Below, piece by piece: positions 26,748 to 36,136 of a stretch of 64,000 nucleotides of DNA; position 1 is the stretch's first letter; every line of letters starts with the position of its first letter. The stretch is from positions 310,001-374,000 of the forward strand of contig NC_010681.1 of the NCBI RefSeq assembly GCF_000020125.1, given 5' to 3'. The position numbers and the translations under genes are program-made. A model generated the notes under the pieces. That model was not told the origin of the DNA. It made no database searches and saw only the letters and a program-made list of their open reading frames with translations. Source of the DNA: Paraburkholderia phytofirmans PsJN. Lineage in GTDB: Bacteria > Pseudomonadota > Gammaproteobacteria > Burkholderiales > Burkholderiaceae.

Positions 26748-28187
26748 ATGACCACAAAGCCTTCTTCGCGTACCGCTTCCTCATCGGCGCGTCCGCGCGA
26801 ATCACGTTTGTCGATGCTGCATCTCGCGCCCGAATCGCTCGGTTTCGCGCTTGACTGCGCGGGTCAGGCGGTCGGTGCCGTGCGTCTCGGCGCAGCCTTG
26901 CCGGCCGCCCTGCAGTCCGTCTTCGCGTCGGCGCCCGAGGGCAACGCCGCCGCTGCGCGCGGCGCTGTGCAGGACATCGCGTATCGCACCATGCGGCGTC
27001 TCGCGACCGCCGAGTGGCTGATCGCGAAGCTGGTGAAAAAGGCGCCGCCGCCGCACGTCGGCCATGTGCTCGCGTGCTCGCTGGCGCTGCTCGTCGACGA
27101 CGAAGCGGACGCCGCATACGCACCGTTCACGGTCGTCGATCAGGCTGTGAGCGCGATCGGTGCGCGTCGTGAATTCGCCTTCGCCAAGGGTCTCGTGAAC
27201 GCCGTGCTGCGCAGCTTCCTGCGCGAGCGCGAAGCGCTGTTGAAGGACGCGCAAGACGACGAAGTCGCACGCTGGAACTACCCGGCATGGTGGATCGATG
27301 CCGTGAAGCGCGCGTGGCCCGACGCATGGCAGTCAGTGCTGGCCGCCGGCAACACCCAAGGCCCGCTGACGCTGCGCGTGAACGCGCGTCACTCGACAGT
27401 CGACGCCTATCTGCAAACGCTGCAAAACCATCACATTGCCGCGAGCAAGGTGGGCGACTACGCTGTCAAGCTCGCCACGCCGATGCCGGTCGACCGCATT
27501 CCGGGTTTTAACGACGGCGTCGTCTCGGTGCAGGACGCCGGCGCGCAACTCGCCGCGCCACTACTCGACGCGCGCGACGGCATGCGCGTGCTCGACGCCT
27601 GCGCGGCGCCCGGCGGCAAGACCGGCCATCTGCTCGAACTCGCCAACCTTCAGCTCGTCGCGCTCGAAAGCGATGCGTCGCGCGCGCGCCGTATCGGCGA
27701 AAATCTGCAGCGGCTCAAGCTCGAAGCGGAAGTGCGGATCGGCGACGCGGGCGCGCCGGCAAAATGGCACGACGACATCGACCAGCCGTTCGACCGCATT
27801 CTGGCCGACGTGCCGTGTTCGGCGTCGGGCATCGTGCGGCGTCATCCGGATATCCGCTGGCTGCGCCGCGCGTCCGACATTCCTGCGCTCGTCACCGAGC
27901 AACGCCGCATTCTCGACGCGCTCTGGCCGCTCGTGAAACCAGGCGGCGAGTTGCTCTACGTTACGTGTTCGATCTTTCCCGAAGAAGGCGAGTTGCAGGC
28001 GCAGTGGTTTGGAAACAAGTATCAGGATGCGGTACGATTGGACGCGCCGGGGCAACTGCTGCCTTCAGCCGCTCGCGCGCCCGCCGACACATCGGCCGGT
28101 TCTCATGCCGGACAACCCGCTGAAGACAGCGCCGGCGCGAACTCAGACCACGACGGATTCTTCTACGCGCGCTTTCAGAAACGGTGA
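26748..28187 (+). CDS. rsmB: 16S rRNA (cytosine-967-C5)-methyltransferase
   Basis: A 479-aa enzyme that methylates C967 of 16S rRNA with SAM. The N-terminal NusB-like helical domain (to about residue 160) precedes the methyltransferase domain. SAM-site motif DACAAPGGKT, the Cys motif DVPCSASGIV and catalytic VTCSIFPEE are present. ATG 26748 (MTTKPSS) is preferred over 26697. Compared with E. coli RsmB (429 aa), the excess lies in a variable Ala/Ser-rich stretch before the final HDGFFYARF motif. Its stop overlaps the GTG of the next gene (GTGA). Confidence 0.95.
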   Translation: MTTKPSSRTASSSARPRESRLSMLHLAPESLGFALDCAGQAVGAVRLGAALPAALQSVFASAPEGNAAAARGAVQDIAYRTMRRLATAEWLIAKLVKKAPPPHVGHVLACSLALLVDDEADAAYAPFTVVDQAVSAIGARREFAFAKGLVNAVLRSFLREREALLKDAQDDEVARWNYPAWWIDAVKRAWPDAWQSVLAAGNTQGPLTLRVNARHSTVDAYLQTLQNHHIAASKVGDYAVKLATPMPVDRIPGFNDGVVSVQDAGAQLAAPLLDARDGMRVLDACAAPGGKTGHLLELANLQLVALESDASRARRIGENLQRLKLEAEVRIGDAGAPAKWHDDIDQPFDRILADVPCSASGIVRRHPDIRWLRRASDIPALVTEQRRILDALWPLVKPGGELLYVTCSIFPEEGELQAQWFGNKYQDAVRLDAPGQLLPSAARAPADTSAGSHAGQPAEDSAGANSDHDGFFYARFQKR

Positions 28188-28783
28188 CCATCAAACGCTT
28201 CTTCCCGCTTCGGCTCGCTGCCGTGCTCTGGATTGCGCTGGCCGTATGGCTGGCGGCGCCGGGCGTGGCGCACGCCGATTCGATCGCGGTGCAGCGTGCG
28301 TCGCTGCAAGCCGACAACACGGGTTGGAATCTCGACGCGCGTTTCGACTTCGATCTGAACAGCAACCTCGAAGACGCGGTCAATAAAGGCATCCCGCTTT
28401 ATTTCACGACCGACTTCGAGTTGAGCCGGCCGCGCTGGTACTGGTTCGACGAGCAGCCGGTGAGCGTGTCGCAAAGCATTCGCCTGTCGTTCCAGCCGCT
28501 CACGCGTGAGTATCGCGTGTCGAGTGTGTCGTCCGGCGGTTTGCAGCTCGGCTTCACCACGCTTAAGGATGCGCTTGCGGTGATCAAGCACATCACGTCG
28601 TGGCACGTGATCGATCGCAATGAGGTGCGTGTCGGCGAGACGTATAACGCCTCGGTGCGCATGCAACTCGACATTGCGCTGATGCCCAAGCCGTTTCAGA
28701 TCGACGCGGTGAACAATCGCGACTGGAACCTCGCTTCCGAATGGAAGCGCTTTACCTTCACGGTGACCGAACGTGCTAAATAA
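28184..28783 (+). CDS. DUF4390 exported protein
   Basis: A 199-aa protein starting GTG with a signal sequence (residues 1-31, ending GVAHA). The rest is beta-rich and matches the DUF4390 family found next to NtrY-like kinases in beta-proteobacteria; no biochemical function is known to me. It overlaps rsmB by 4 bp and the kinase gene by 11 bp, so the three are translationally coupled. Its periplasmic location and coupling suggest it may feed an envelope signal to the kinase, which is inference. Confidence 0.8.
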   Translation: MTIKRFFPLRLAAVLWIALAVWLAAPGVAHADSIAVQRASLQADNTGWNLDARFDFDLNSNLEDAVNKGIPLYFTTDFELSRPRWYWFDEQPVSVSQSIRLSFQPLTREYRVSSVSSGGLQLGFTTLKDALAVIKHITSWHVIDRNEVRVGETYNASVRMQLDIALMPKPFQIDAVNNRDWNLASEWKRFTFTVTERAK

Positions 28784-31187
28784 AGTGCGCTCCGCTACCA
28801 GTGTCGGCAGCATCGTCGTGCGCGTGCTGGTGTCGACGGTCGCCGTGACGGCCGTGCTGCTGCTCGTGCTGCTCGCCGCGGCCAGCGCGAACACCGAATT
28901 CTTCGACCGCTATTACCAGTGGCTCTACGCCGCCAACCTCGTGGTCGCGATGATCTTTTTGCTGGTGGTGGCGACGCTCGTCATCATCATCATTGCGCGG
29001 CTGAGAAAGGGTAAGTTCGGCACGCGGCTGCTGGCGAAACTTGCGTTCTTCATGGCGCTCGTCGGCGTGGTGCCGGGCGGCATCATCTACGTCGTGTCGT
29101 ATCAGTTCGTGTCGCGCAGCATCGAGTCCTGGTTCGATGTGAATGTCGAAACCGCGCTCACGTCCGGTTTGAATCTCGGGCGTGGCATGCTCGACGCGTC
29201 GCTGTCCGATCTGCAGACGAAGGGCCGCTTGATGTCGGAGCAGTTGGCGAGCGCTGACGCCGCCGGTACCACGCTCACACTGCTGCGTTTGCGCGACCAG
29301 TTCGGCGTGCAGGACGCGACAATCGTCGAACCCACGCGCAGCATGTCGGGCGCGATGCCGGATATGCACGTGGTCGCGCAGGCCTCCGGCAACTACGCGA
29401 CGCTCGTGCCGAACGATTTACCCACGCCGCTCATGATCGAACAGGCGCGCGGCCGCGGCTATGCGGCGATCGAAGGTGAAGTGGACGGCGATCCTCACGC
29501 GCATGGCAGCAAGGGCGTGTTGCGGCTGCGCGTGGTGCAACGCATCCCCGATTCGAACGCCTCGCTGCTGCAGCCCACCGAACGCTTCCTGCAACTCACG
29601 CAGCCGGTTTCGCCCACGCTCGCGCGCAACGCCGACGCGGTGCAGCGCGCCTATCGCGAGTATCAGGAGAAGGCGCTCGGCCGCACGGGTCTGCGCAAGA
29701 TGTATATCGGCACGCTGACGCTCGCATTGTTCCTCGCCACCTTCATCGCGATGATGCTGGCGCTTGCGCTCGGCAATCAGTTGGCGCGGCCATTGTTCCT
29801 GCTGGCCCAAGGTACGAAAGAAATCACGGAAGGCGATTACACGCCGAAGCGCGAAATCAAATCACGTGACGAACTAGGCTTTCTCACGCAGTCGTTCAAC
29901 GCAATGACGCGGCAGTTGTCCGAAGCGCGCGCGGCGGTTGAAAACAATCGCATCGCGCTCGAACACTCGAAGGCGTATCTGGAAAGCATTCTGGCAAACC
30001 TGACCGCCGGCGTGTTCGTGTTCGACCGGCAGTTCAGACTGACCACCGCGAATCGCGGCGCCGAGCGGATTTTCCGTCAGCCGTTCCAGGCAGTGTTGGG
30101 TTCGGCTTTGGATCAGATCGGCGTGCTGAGCGAATTCGGCGGCATGGTCCGCAAGGCGTTTGCCGATCGCGAAGCGGCGAGCGGCGACGGTCACGACGAT
30201 CGCGGTCACTGGCAGCAACAGTTTTCCGTACAGGTGCCGGGCGAAACCGAGCCGCTCACGTTGCTTGTACGCGGCGCACGGCTCGTCTCGGCGACGGACC
30301 GCGACGCGGAAGACATGCAGACTTCCGGCTACGTCGTGGTGTTCGACGATATCTCCGACGTGATCTCCGCGCAGCGTTCCATCGCGTGGGGTGAAGTCGC
30401 GCGACGCCTCGCGCATGAAATCAAGAATCCGCTCACGCCGATCCAGCTCTCGGCCGAGCGTCTGCAGATGAAGCTCGCCGACAAGCTGTCGCCATCCGAT
30501 GCCGAAGTGTTGAAGCGCGGCGCGACCACGATCGTGAATCAGGTCGCCGCGATGAAGCAGATGGTCGACAACTTCCGCGATTACGCGCGCACACCGCCCG
30601 CGGTGCTCGCGCATCTGCAGCTGAACGATCTGGTCAGCGAAGTGCTCACGCTGTACGGTATCGAAGAAGGCAAGGGCGCCATTCAGGTGGAACTCGCCGA
30701 ATTGCCGGCGATTCGTGGCGACGCGACGCAATTGCGTCAGGTGATTCACAACCTGCTGCAGAACGCGCAGGATGCGGTGGCCGACCTCGAGCATCCGCGT
30801 GTGTTGCTCGAGACGAGGACAGTAGAATACGGAGACCCCGACGCGGAAGGCAAAGTCCATGTCGCGGTGCGTCTGACGGTGTCAGATAACGGAGCGGGCT
30901 TTCCCGCGCGTATCCTCACACGTGCATTCGAACCTTACGTAACGACCAAGGCCAAAGGTACGGGCCTGGGTCTTGCGATGGTCAAGAAGATCGTCGATGA
31001 ACACGGCGCGCGCATCGACATCCGCAATCGCATGAAAGCGGGCGATGTGATTGAGGGCGCGCAGATTTCGATCCTCTTCCTTCAACTGGCAGACGATGGC
31101 GCGGCATCCGGAACAGGGTCGCGTCCGGCGCACGGCGGTGCGTCGCAGGGAAAGACAAAAGCAACAGTGCAGACAAGGGCAGCGTAA
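28773..31187 (+). CDS. NtrY-like sensor histidine kinase
   Basis: An 804-aa membrane kinase. Two or three membrane spans at residues 14-37, 52-76 and 87-110, a periplasmic sensor region to about 310, another span at 311-333, HAMP at about 335-390, PAS at about 400-510, then the kinase core. The phospho-acceptor is H548 in RRLAHEIKNPLTP, the N box is NLLQNAQDAV, and the G boxes DNGAGFP and KGTGLGLAMV are intact. NtrY-type kinases act in nitrogen or redox signalling. It starts with GTG inside the DUF4390 gene and ends 0 bp before the response regulator. Confidence 0.9.
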   Translation: MLNKVRSATSVGSIVVRVLVSTVAVTAVLLLVLLAAASANTEFFDRYYQWLYAANLVVAMIFLLVVATLVIIIIARLRKGKFGTRLLAKLAFFMALVGVVPGGIIYVVSYQFVSRSIESWFDVNVETALTSGLNLGRGMLDASLSDLQTKGRLMSEQLASADAAGTTLTLLRLRDQFGVQDATIVEPTRSMSGAMPDMHVVAQASGNYATLVPNDLPTPLMIEQARGRGYAAIEGEVDGDPHAHGSKGVLRLRVVQRIPDSNASLLQPTERFLQLTQPVSPTLARNADAVQRAYREYQEKALGRTGLRKMYIGTLTLALFLATFIAMMLALALGNQLARPLFLLAQGTKEITEGDYTPKREIKSRDELGFLTQSFNAMTRQLSEARAAVENNRIALEHSKAYLESILANLTAGVFVFDRQFRLTTANRGAERIFRQPFQAVLGSALDQIGVLSEFGGMVRKAFADREAASGDGHDDRGHWQQQFSVQVPGETEPLTLLVRGARLVSATDRDAEDMQTSGYVVVFDDISDVISAQRSIAWGEVARRLAHEIKNPLTPIQLSAERLQMKLADKLSPSDAEVLKRGATTIVNQVAAMKQMVDNFRDYARTPPAVLAHLQLNDLVSEVLTLYGIEEGKGAIQVELAELPAIRGDATQLRQVIHNLLQNAQDAVADLEHPRVLLETRTVEYGDPDAEGKVHVAVRLTVSDNGAGFPARILTRAFEPYVTTKAKGTGLGLAMVKKIVDEHGARIDIRNRMKAGDVIEGAQISILFLQLADDGAASGTGSRPAHGGASQGKTKATVQTRAA

Positions 31188-31877
31188 ATGGCAACCATCC
31201 TGGTGGTAGATGATGAAATGGGCATCCGGGAATTGCTCTCGGAGATCCTGAGCGACGAAGGGCATGTCGTAGAGGCCGCGGAAAACGCGCAGGAAGCGCG
31301 CGAGTTCCGTTTGCGCCAGGCGCCTGACCTGGTGCTGCTCGACATCTGGATGCCCGACACCGACGGCGTGACCTTGCTGAAGGAATGGGCCGCCCAAGGG
31401 CAGCTGACCATGCCGGTGATCATGATGTCCGGCCACGCAACCATCGACACGGCGGTTGAAGCAACCAAGATCGGCGCACTCAATTTCCTCGAGAAGCCGA
31501 TTGCGTTGCAGAAACTGCTGAAGGCCGTCGAACAGGGTCTCGCGCGTGGCACTGCAGCGGGAACGCCAGGCGGCGCGGCGGCCAAGCCCGTGTTGCCGGT
31601 GAGTGCTTCGACGGTGGCTTCGGCGGCAGCATTGCCGATGCTCTCCACCGACGGCATGGGCAGCGGCGCGCTGGCTGCGCAAACGGCCTCGATCTCGTTC
31701 GACATTCCGCTGCGTGACGCACGCGACGCGTTCGAGCGCGCGTACTTCGAATATCACCTCGCGCGTGAGAACGGCAGCATGACGCGCGTGGCCGAGAAGA
31801 CCGGGCTGGAGCGCACGCACTTGTACCGCAAGCTCAAGCAACTCGGCGTGGATCTCGGCAAAAACAAAGGCGAGTGA
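31188..31877 (+). CDS. NtrX-like response regulator lacking the AAA+ domain
   Basis: A 229-aa regulator. Receiver domain residues 1-120 with acidic pocket DD (8-9), phospho-acceptor D52 (LLDIWMPDTDG), SGHAT and K103. The C-terminus (about 185-225) is a Fis-type HTH (TRVAEKTGLERTHLYRKLKQLG). Between them, where NtrX would carry a sigma54-activating AAA+ ATPase of ~240 residues, is only a ~55-residue Ala/Ser/Gly-rich linker. It therefore cannot activate sigma54 polymerase in the normal way and probably works as a simple DNA-binding regulator. Partner of the kinase just upstream. Confidence 0.9.
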   Translation: MATILVVDDEMGIRELLSEILSDEGHVVEAAENAQEAREFRLRQAPDLVLLDIWMPDTDGVTLLKEWAAQGQLTMPVIMMSGHATIDTAVEATKIGALNFLEKPIALQKLLKAVEQGLARGTAAGTPGGAAAKPVLPVSASTVASAAALPMLSTDGMGSGALAAQTASISFDIPLRDARDAFERAYFEYHLARENGSMTRVAEKTGLERTHLYRKLKQLGVDLGKNKGE

Positions 31878-31984
31878 AACCTGGAAGTGATGCCGGCGTT
31901 GAGCATGCGGAATCACTTCCACAGAATTTTTCGAGAAGGGGCTTGTCGGAGCGCTGACCCTTTGATATCATTTCGTTCTTCGTT

Positions 31985-32060
31985 GGCCCGGTAGCTCAGT
32001 TGGTAGAGCAGCGGATTGAAAATCCGCGTGTCGATGGTTCGATTCCGTCCCAGGCCACCA
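31985..32060 (+). tRNA. tRNA-Phe(GAA)
   Basis: A complete cloverleaf: acceptor GGCCCGG with its 3' partner, D arm with AGTTGGTAGA, anticodon stem GCGGA/TCCGC with loop TTGAAAA (anticodon GAA), T arm with GGTTCGATTCC, and encoded CCA at 32058-32060. Confidence 0.96.
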
Positions 32061-32066
32061 GGATTC

Positions 32067-32107
32067 AGCCCCAGGAAATCGCAAGATTCCTGGGGCTTTT
32101 CCTTTTT
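32067..32107 (+). terminator. Intrinsic terminator of tRNA-Phe
   Basis: AGCCCCAGGAA, a 9-nt loop, TTCCTGGGGCT, then TTTCCTTTTT. Seven bp after the tRNA. Confidence 0.92.
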
Positions 32108-32449
32108 GTGCGCCTAATGTGATGGGGCGTGATGGGCAGCGTTGTTTCGGCTTGCGGCACCACGCGTGCAGGGCGTGCTCGGCGGTGTTTGGCATCGCGT
32201 GATAAAATCGCGCCAGTTCAAGGACTTGCACGTAAGTGCGTCGCCTGAGTGCCGCGCGGCAACGCCGCCATTAGCACCAAACCCTTCGCCCGACGATTAA
32301 CGGTATAAGCGCCCAGCGACTTTGCATGCGGAAGGCGCGGCCTATACTGCTTTGGGCCGGCAGCAGTGCCGGCACGCGTCGCGCCGCGTTGCTTGCATGG
32401 CGCACCTCGCGCAGCGCGACGTGGCACTCTTCATTCACGGAGTTTCACG
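32108..32449. other. Leader region upstream of queC
   Basis: No gene is supported. It should contain the queC promoter. I looked for a preQ1 riboswitch pattern ahead of the queuosine-precursor genes and did not recognise one. Confidence 0.4.
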
Positions 32450-33184
32450 GTGATCCGCAAAGACGCTAAACGTAGCGCTCTGGTGCTGTTTTCCGGCGGC
32501 CAGGATTCCGCCACATGTCTCGCGTGGGCGCTCGAACGTTATGAAACGGTCGAGACATTAGGCTTCGATTACGGTCAGCGGCACCGCGTCGAACTGGAAT
32601 GCCGCGAGGGGTTTCGCAATGCCGTCGCGCGCGCATTTCCGGCATGGGCCGAGCGCCTCGGCGACGACCATATGATCGATCTGTCGGTGCTCGGCGCGAT
32701 CAGCGATACCGCCATGACGCGCGAGATCGAGATCGAAGCCACGGCCAACGGGTTGCCGAACACGTTCGTGCCGGGCCGCAATCTGATGTTCATGACCATC
32801 GCCGCGGCGATTGCCTATCGACGTGGTTTGCAAGTGCTGGTCGGCGGAATGTGCGAGACGGATTTTTCGGGCTATCCCGATTGCCGCGACGACACCATGA
32901 AGGCGTTGCAGGTCGCGCTGAACCTCGGCATGGATACACGTGTCCTGCTCGAAACGCCGTTGATGTGGCTCGACAAAGGCGACACGTGGCGCCTCGCACA
33001 CCAGCTCGGCGGCGATGAACTGGTCGAGCTGGTGCGCGTCGAGACGCATACGTGCTATGTGGGCGAGCGCGCCGAATTGCATGCATGGGGTTTCGGTTGC
33101 GGCGAATGCCCGGCGTGTCGCTTGCGCAAGCGCGGCTACGAAGCGTATCTGTCGGGTGAGAAGGTCACCGAGGCGCCGGTCTGA
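32450..33184 (+). CDS. queC: 7-cyano-7-deazaguanine synthase
   Basis: A 244-aa enzyme making preQ0 from 7-carboxy-7-deazaguanine, ammonia and ATP, in queuosine biosynthesis. The ATP PP-loop SGGQDS is at residues 15-20. C-terminal zinc cysteines are seen in [18 protein letters not shown] 32450 is chosen since ACGGAG lies upstream and the start matches the family ([15 protein letters not shown]), whereas the longer frame from 32366 adds 28 Arg/Ala-rich residues. First of queC-queE-queD. Confidence 0.95.
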   Translation: MIRKDAKRSALVLFSGGQDSATCLAWALERYETVETLGFDYGQRHRVELECREGFRNAVARAFPAWAERLGDDHMIDLSVLGAISDTAMTREIEIEATANGLPNTFVPGRNLMFMTIAAAIAYRRGLQVLVGGMCETDFSGYPDCRDDTMKALQVALNLGMDTRVLLETPLMWLDKGDTWRLAHQLGGDELVELVRVETHTCYVGERAELHAWGFGCGECPACRLRKRGYEAYLSGEKVTEAPV

Positions 33185-33246
33185 TGACGCTCGGCGCAGC
33201 AGCGCAACGCAGGCATTAAATTTCAGGACACAAGGCAGAAAGCAGC

Positions 33247-33879
33247 ATGACTTACGCGGTCAAAGAAATCTTCTACACGTTGCAGGGCGAGGGCGCGAAT
33301 GCCGGGCGTCCGGCCGTCTTTTGCCGGTTCGCCGGCTGCAATCTGTGGTCGGGCCGCGAAGAAGATCGTGCCGAGGCGGTGTGCCGCTTCTGCGATACCG
33401 ATTTCGTCGGCACCGACGGCGAGAACGGTGACAAGTACCGCACGGCTGACGATCTCGTGAAGATGATCGCGGCGCAATGGCCTGAAGGCGAGGGCGAGCG
33501 TTTCGTGGTGTGCACGGGCGGCGAACCGATGCTGCAGATCGATCAACCGTTGGTCGACGCGCTGCATGCCGCCGGCTTCGAAATCGCCATCGAAACCAAC
33601 GGCTCGCTGCCGGTGCTCGAAACGATCGACTGGATCTGCGTGAGCCCGAAGGCCGACGCGCCGCTCGTCGTGACCAAAGGCAACGAATTGAAGGTCGTGA
33701 TTCCGCAGGACAACCAGCGTTTGTCCGAGTATGCGAAGCTCGACTTCGAGTATTTCCTCGTCCAACCCATGGACGGTCCGTCGCGCGACCTCAACACCAG
33801 GCTCGCGATCGACTGGTGCAAACGCCATCCGCAATGGCGCCTGTCGATGCAGACCCACAAGTATCTGAACATTCCCTGA
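33247..33879 (+). CDS. queE: 7-carboxy-7-deazaguanine synthase (radical SAM)
   Basis: A 210-aa radical SAM enzyme converting 6-carboxytetrahydropterin to 7-carboxy-7-deazaguanine. The 4Fe-4S cysteines follow the unusual spacing CX14CX2C (C31, C46, C49, ending CRFCDTDF) instead of CX3CX2C. The same variant is known from Burkholderia QueE. GGEPML is the SAM-contact motif. It lies 62 bp after queC and 6 bp before queD. Confidence 0.95.
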   Translation: MTYAVKEIFYTLQGEGANAGRPAVFCRFAGCNLWSGREEDRAEAVCRFCDTDFVGTDGENGDKYRTADDLVKMIAAQWPEGEGERFVVCTGGEPMLQIDQPLVDALHAAGFEIAIETNGSLPVLETIDWICVSPKADAPLVVTKGNELKVVIPQDNQRLSEYAKLDFEYFLVQPMDGPSRDLNTRLAIDWCKRHPQWRLSMQTHKYLNIP

Positions 33880-33885
33880 TTTGCC

Positions 33886-34332
33886 GTGCTGACGATTACA
33901 CGAAAACTCGAATTCGACGCGGGTCACCGCATTCCCGATCACCGCAGCCAATGCCGTAATCTGCACGGCCATCGCTATGTGCTCGAAATCACGCTGCAAG
34001 GCGATCTGGTCGACACCGAAGGCGCGCCCGATCGCGGCATGGTGATGGACTTCGCCGACGTGAAATCGCTCGCCGTCGAGCATCTGGTCGACAAGTGGGA
34101 CCACGCGTTTCTTGTCTATGAAGGCGATACACAGGTGCGCGGTTTCCTCGAAACGATGGTCGGCCACAAGACCGTCGTGCTCGATCGCATTCCCACTGTC
34201 GAAAATCTTGCCGCCGTCGCGTTCGACATTCTCGCGAACGTCTACGACGCGCACTACGGCGTGAATCTGCGTCTGCACAAGCTGCGTCTGTACGAGACGC
34301 CGAATTGCTGGGCCGACGTGGTCCGCGACTAA
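33886..34332 (+). CDS. queD: 6-carboxy-5,6,7,8-tetrahydropterin synthase
   Basis: A 148-aa PTPS-fold enzyme making 6-carboxytetrahydropterin from dihydroneopterin triphosphate. Zinc ligands are H14 (DAGHRIP), H27 and H29 (HGH), catalytic Cys23 lies between them, and LYETPNCWADV ends the protein. GTG start 6 bp after queE. It supplies the QueE substrate, so the cluster holds three consecutive steps in pathway order reversed (QueD, QueE, QueC). Confidence 0.95.
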   Translation: MLTITRKLEFDAGHRIPDHRSQCRNLHGHRYVLEITLQGDLVDTEGAPDRGMVMDFADVKSLAVEHLVDKWDHAFLVYEGDTQVRGFLETMVGHKTVVLDRIPTVENLAAVAFDILANVYDAHYGVNLRLHKLRLYETPNCWADVVRD

Positions 34333-34545
34333 AGGCCGTACCTGCCGCTCGCGCGGCCCAACCCTCGCGTTATTGTCACGGTATGATCGCTCCGATAACC
34401 ACACGGAGCGAGACATGCCGGTCACCGCATTGCGTCGCAGCAGGCAGCCGGGCCGCCACGGCCCGCGCGTTCATCTGGCTCATGAGGCCAGCGTGCTTTC
34501 CCGCAGTTCCCGCGAAGCGTCGCTTCGTCGACACGGAGCGCGGCG

Positions 34546-35328
34546 ATGAGCACCTTCACCAATCCCCTCAAGTCACGCCTCAAAGAAACCGATCCGCTGT
34601 TCGGACTGTGGCTCTCGCTCGGCAGCGACGCCGCCGCCGAAGCGCTCGCGCACGCCGGTTACGACTGGCTGCTGATCGACATGGAGCACTCGCCGAACGA
34701 TAGCGGCGACGTCACCTCGCAATTGCGCGCGATCGCCGCCGCGCATCTGCCGAGCGAGCCGGTGGTACGTGTGCCGTCGAGCGAAGCATGGCTCGTCAAG
34801 CGCGTGCTAGATGCCGGCGCGCGCACGCTGATGTTCCCGAATATCGAGTCCGCTGACGAGGCTGCGCGTGCGGTGCGTCTCACGCAGTATCCGAGCGCCG
34901 GCGCGCTCGACGGTGAGCGCGGCGTCGCCGGTGCGGTGCGCGCCGCGGGCTACGGCATGCGGCGCGACTACGTGCAAACGGCCAACGCGCAGATCGCGAC
35001 CATCGTGCAGATCGAGTCGGCGCGCGGCTTGCAGGAGGTGGAAAAGATCGCGGCGACGCCGGGCGTCGATTGCCTGTTCGTCGGGCCAGCCGATCTTGCC
35101 GCGAGCCTCGGTCATCTCGGCGATTCGAAGCACGCCGACGTGCAGGCCGCGATGGCGCGCATCGTCAGCGCTGCGGACAAGGCGGGCATTGCCGCCGGTA
35201 TTTTTGCCATGGACGTCGCGAGTGCCAAGCAGCATCGCGATGCCGGTTTTCGATTCATCGCTCTGGCCGCCGACGTCATGTGGATGTTGCGCGCAACTCG
35301 CCAGGCGTTGCAGGAGGTAAGGTCATGA
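34546..35328 (+). CDS. HpcH/HpaI-family aldolase
   Basis: A 260-aa class II pyruvate aldolase, related to 4-hydroxy-2-oxoheptanedioate and 2-keto-3-deoxyglucarate aldolases. Residues WLLIDMEHSPND (D45, E47, H48), IVQIESARG with the metal Glu, and FVGPADLAASLG with the metal Asp are all present, so the enzyme should be active. The natural substrate is not predictable and no aromatic-degradation genes are nearby. Its stop overlaps the next start (ATGA). Confidence 0.88.
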   Translation: MSTFTNPLKSRLKETDPLFGLWLSLGSDAAAEALAHAGYDWLLIDMEHSPNDSGDVTSQLRAIAAAHLPSEPVVRVPSSEAWLVKRVLDAGARTLMFPNIESADEAARAVRLTQYPSAGALDGERGVAGAVRAAGYGMRRDYVQTANAQIATIVQIESARGLQEVEKIAATPGVDCLFVGPADLAASLGHLGDSKHADVQAAMARIVSAADKAGIAAGIFAMDVASAKQHRDAGFRFIALAADVMWMLRATRQALQEVRS

Positions 35329-36029
35329 AGGGGATGGTGCAGTGCGTCGTGGTGCGTCTGGCAGTTACAGCGGCATTGATGGCAAATGCGGCGGCCTATG
35401 CGCAAGACAGCCGGGTCGCGAAGTCGAATGATCCGGAGACGCAAACCGCGGTCGCCGACTACAACGCCGGCAATCTGGGCGCGGCGCTCGCCGAGTTTCG
35501 CAAGGCCGCCGAGCGCGGCAGCCGGCTCGCCGAGTTCAACTACGCGATGATGCTGCTCAATGGCGAAGGCGCGCCCGCGAATGTCGATGAAGGCAAGAAA
35601 TGGCTGCGCAAAGCCGCTGACGCCAATATGTCGCACGCGCAATACGTGTACGGCAAGATGTACGACGATGGCGAGTTCGTCGGGCGCGATCCGGTCGAGG
35701 CGCACCGCTGGTTCCTGAAGGCGGCGCAGCAAGGTCACGTGCAGGCGGAGTTGGCGCTGGCCAATCAATTCCTCGATGGACGCGGCACCGAGCGCGACAA
35801 CAAGCAGGCGTTTATCTGGTACAAGAAGGCGGCGCAGGGCGGCGACATGACCGCGCAATACGTGGCCGGCTCGTTCTACGAACGCGGTGGCGACGGCGTG
35901 GAGAAGAATCTCAACGTGGCGCGCGCTTATTACGCGGCGGCGGCGGCGCAGGGCGATCCGGCGGCGCGGCTCAAGTATCAGCAGCTCAGCGCGCAGTTGC
36001 GGGATCAGAAGGAAGTGAAGCCGCAGTAA
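35325..36029 (+). CDS. Sel1-repeat exported protein
   Basis: A 234-aa protein with a signal peptide (residues 1-27, ending AAAYA) and about five Sel1-like TPR repeats (A-x-G-x-L-x-A--YxL-A pattern; for example AEFNYAMMLLNGEGA and AQYVYGKMYDDGEF). Such repeats form solenoids for protein binding. A periplasmic location is likely. GGAGG precedes the ATG, which overlaps the aldolase stop. Confidence 0.85.
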   Translation: MKGMVQCVVVRLAVTAALMANAAAYAQDSRVAKSNDPETQTAVADYNAGNLGAALAEFRKAAERGSRLAEFNYAMMLLNGEGAPANVDEGKKWLRKAADANMSHAQYVYGKMYDDGEFVGRDPVEAHRWFLKAAQQGHVQAELALANQFLDGRGTERDNKQAFIWYKKAAQGGDMTAQYVAGSFYERGGDGVEKNLNVARAYYAAAAAQGDPAARLKYQQLSAQLRDQKEVKPQ

Positions 36030-36062
36030 AACCGTGGTGTTTTGATAGGGACGCTGGATACG

Positions 36063-36096
36063 AAAAGGGGCGCTCTGTGTGAAGAGCGTCCCTTTG
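36063..36096. terminator. Terminator between the Sel1 gene and the rodA end
   Basis: GGGGCGCTCT, a 6-nt loop, AGAGCGTCCC (one G/T pair), with AAAA before and TTTGCTT after. It sits between convergent genes and may serve both. Confidence 0.7.
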
Positions 36097-36136
36097 CTTA
36101 TGGTGTGACCGACAGTGCTCGCGCGGCACGGCCGCA

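Noticed and set aside
32108..32449. Possible preQ1 riboswitch ahead of queC
   Set aside because: No preQ1-I or preQ1-II pattern was found on reading the leader.
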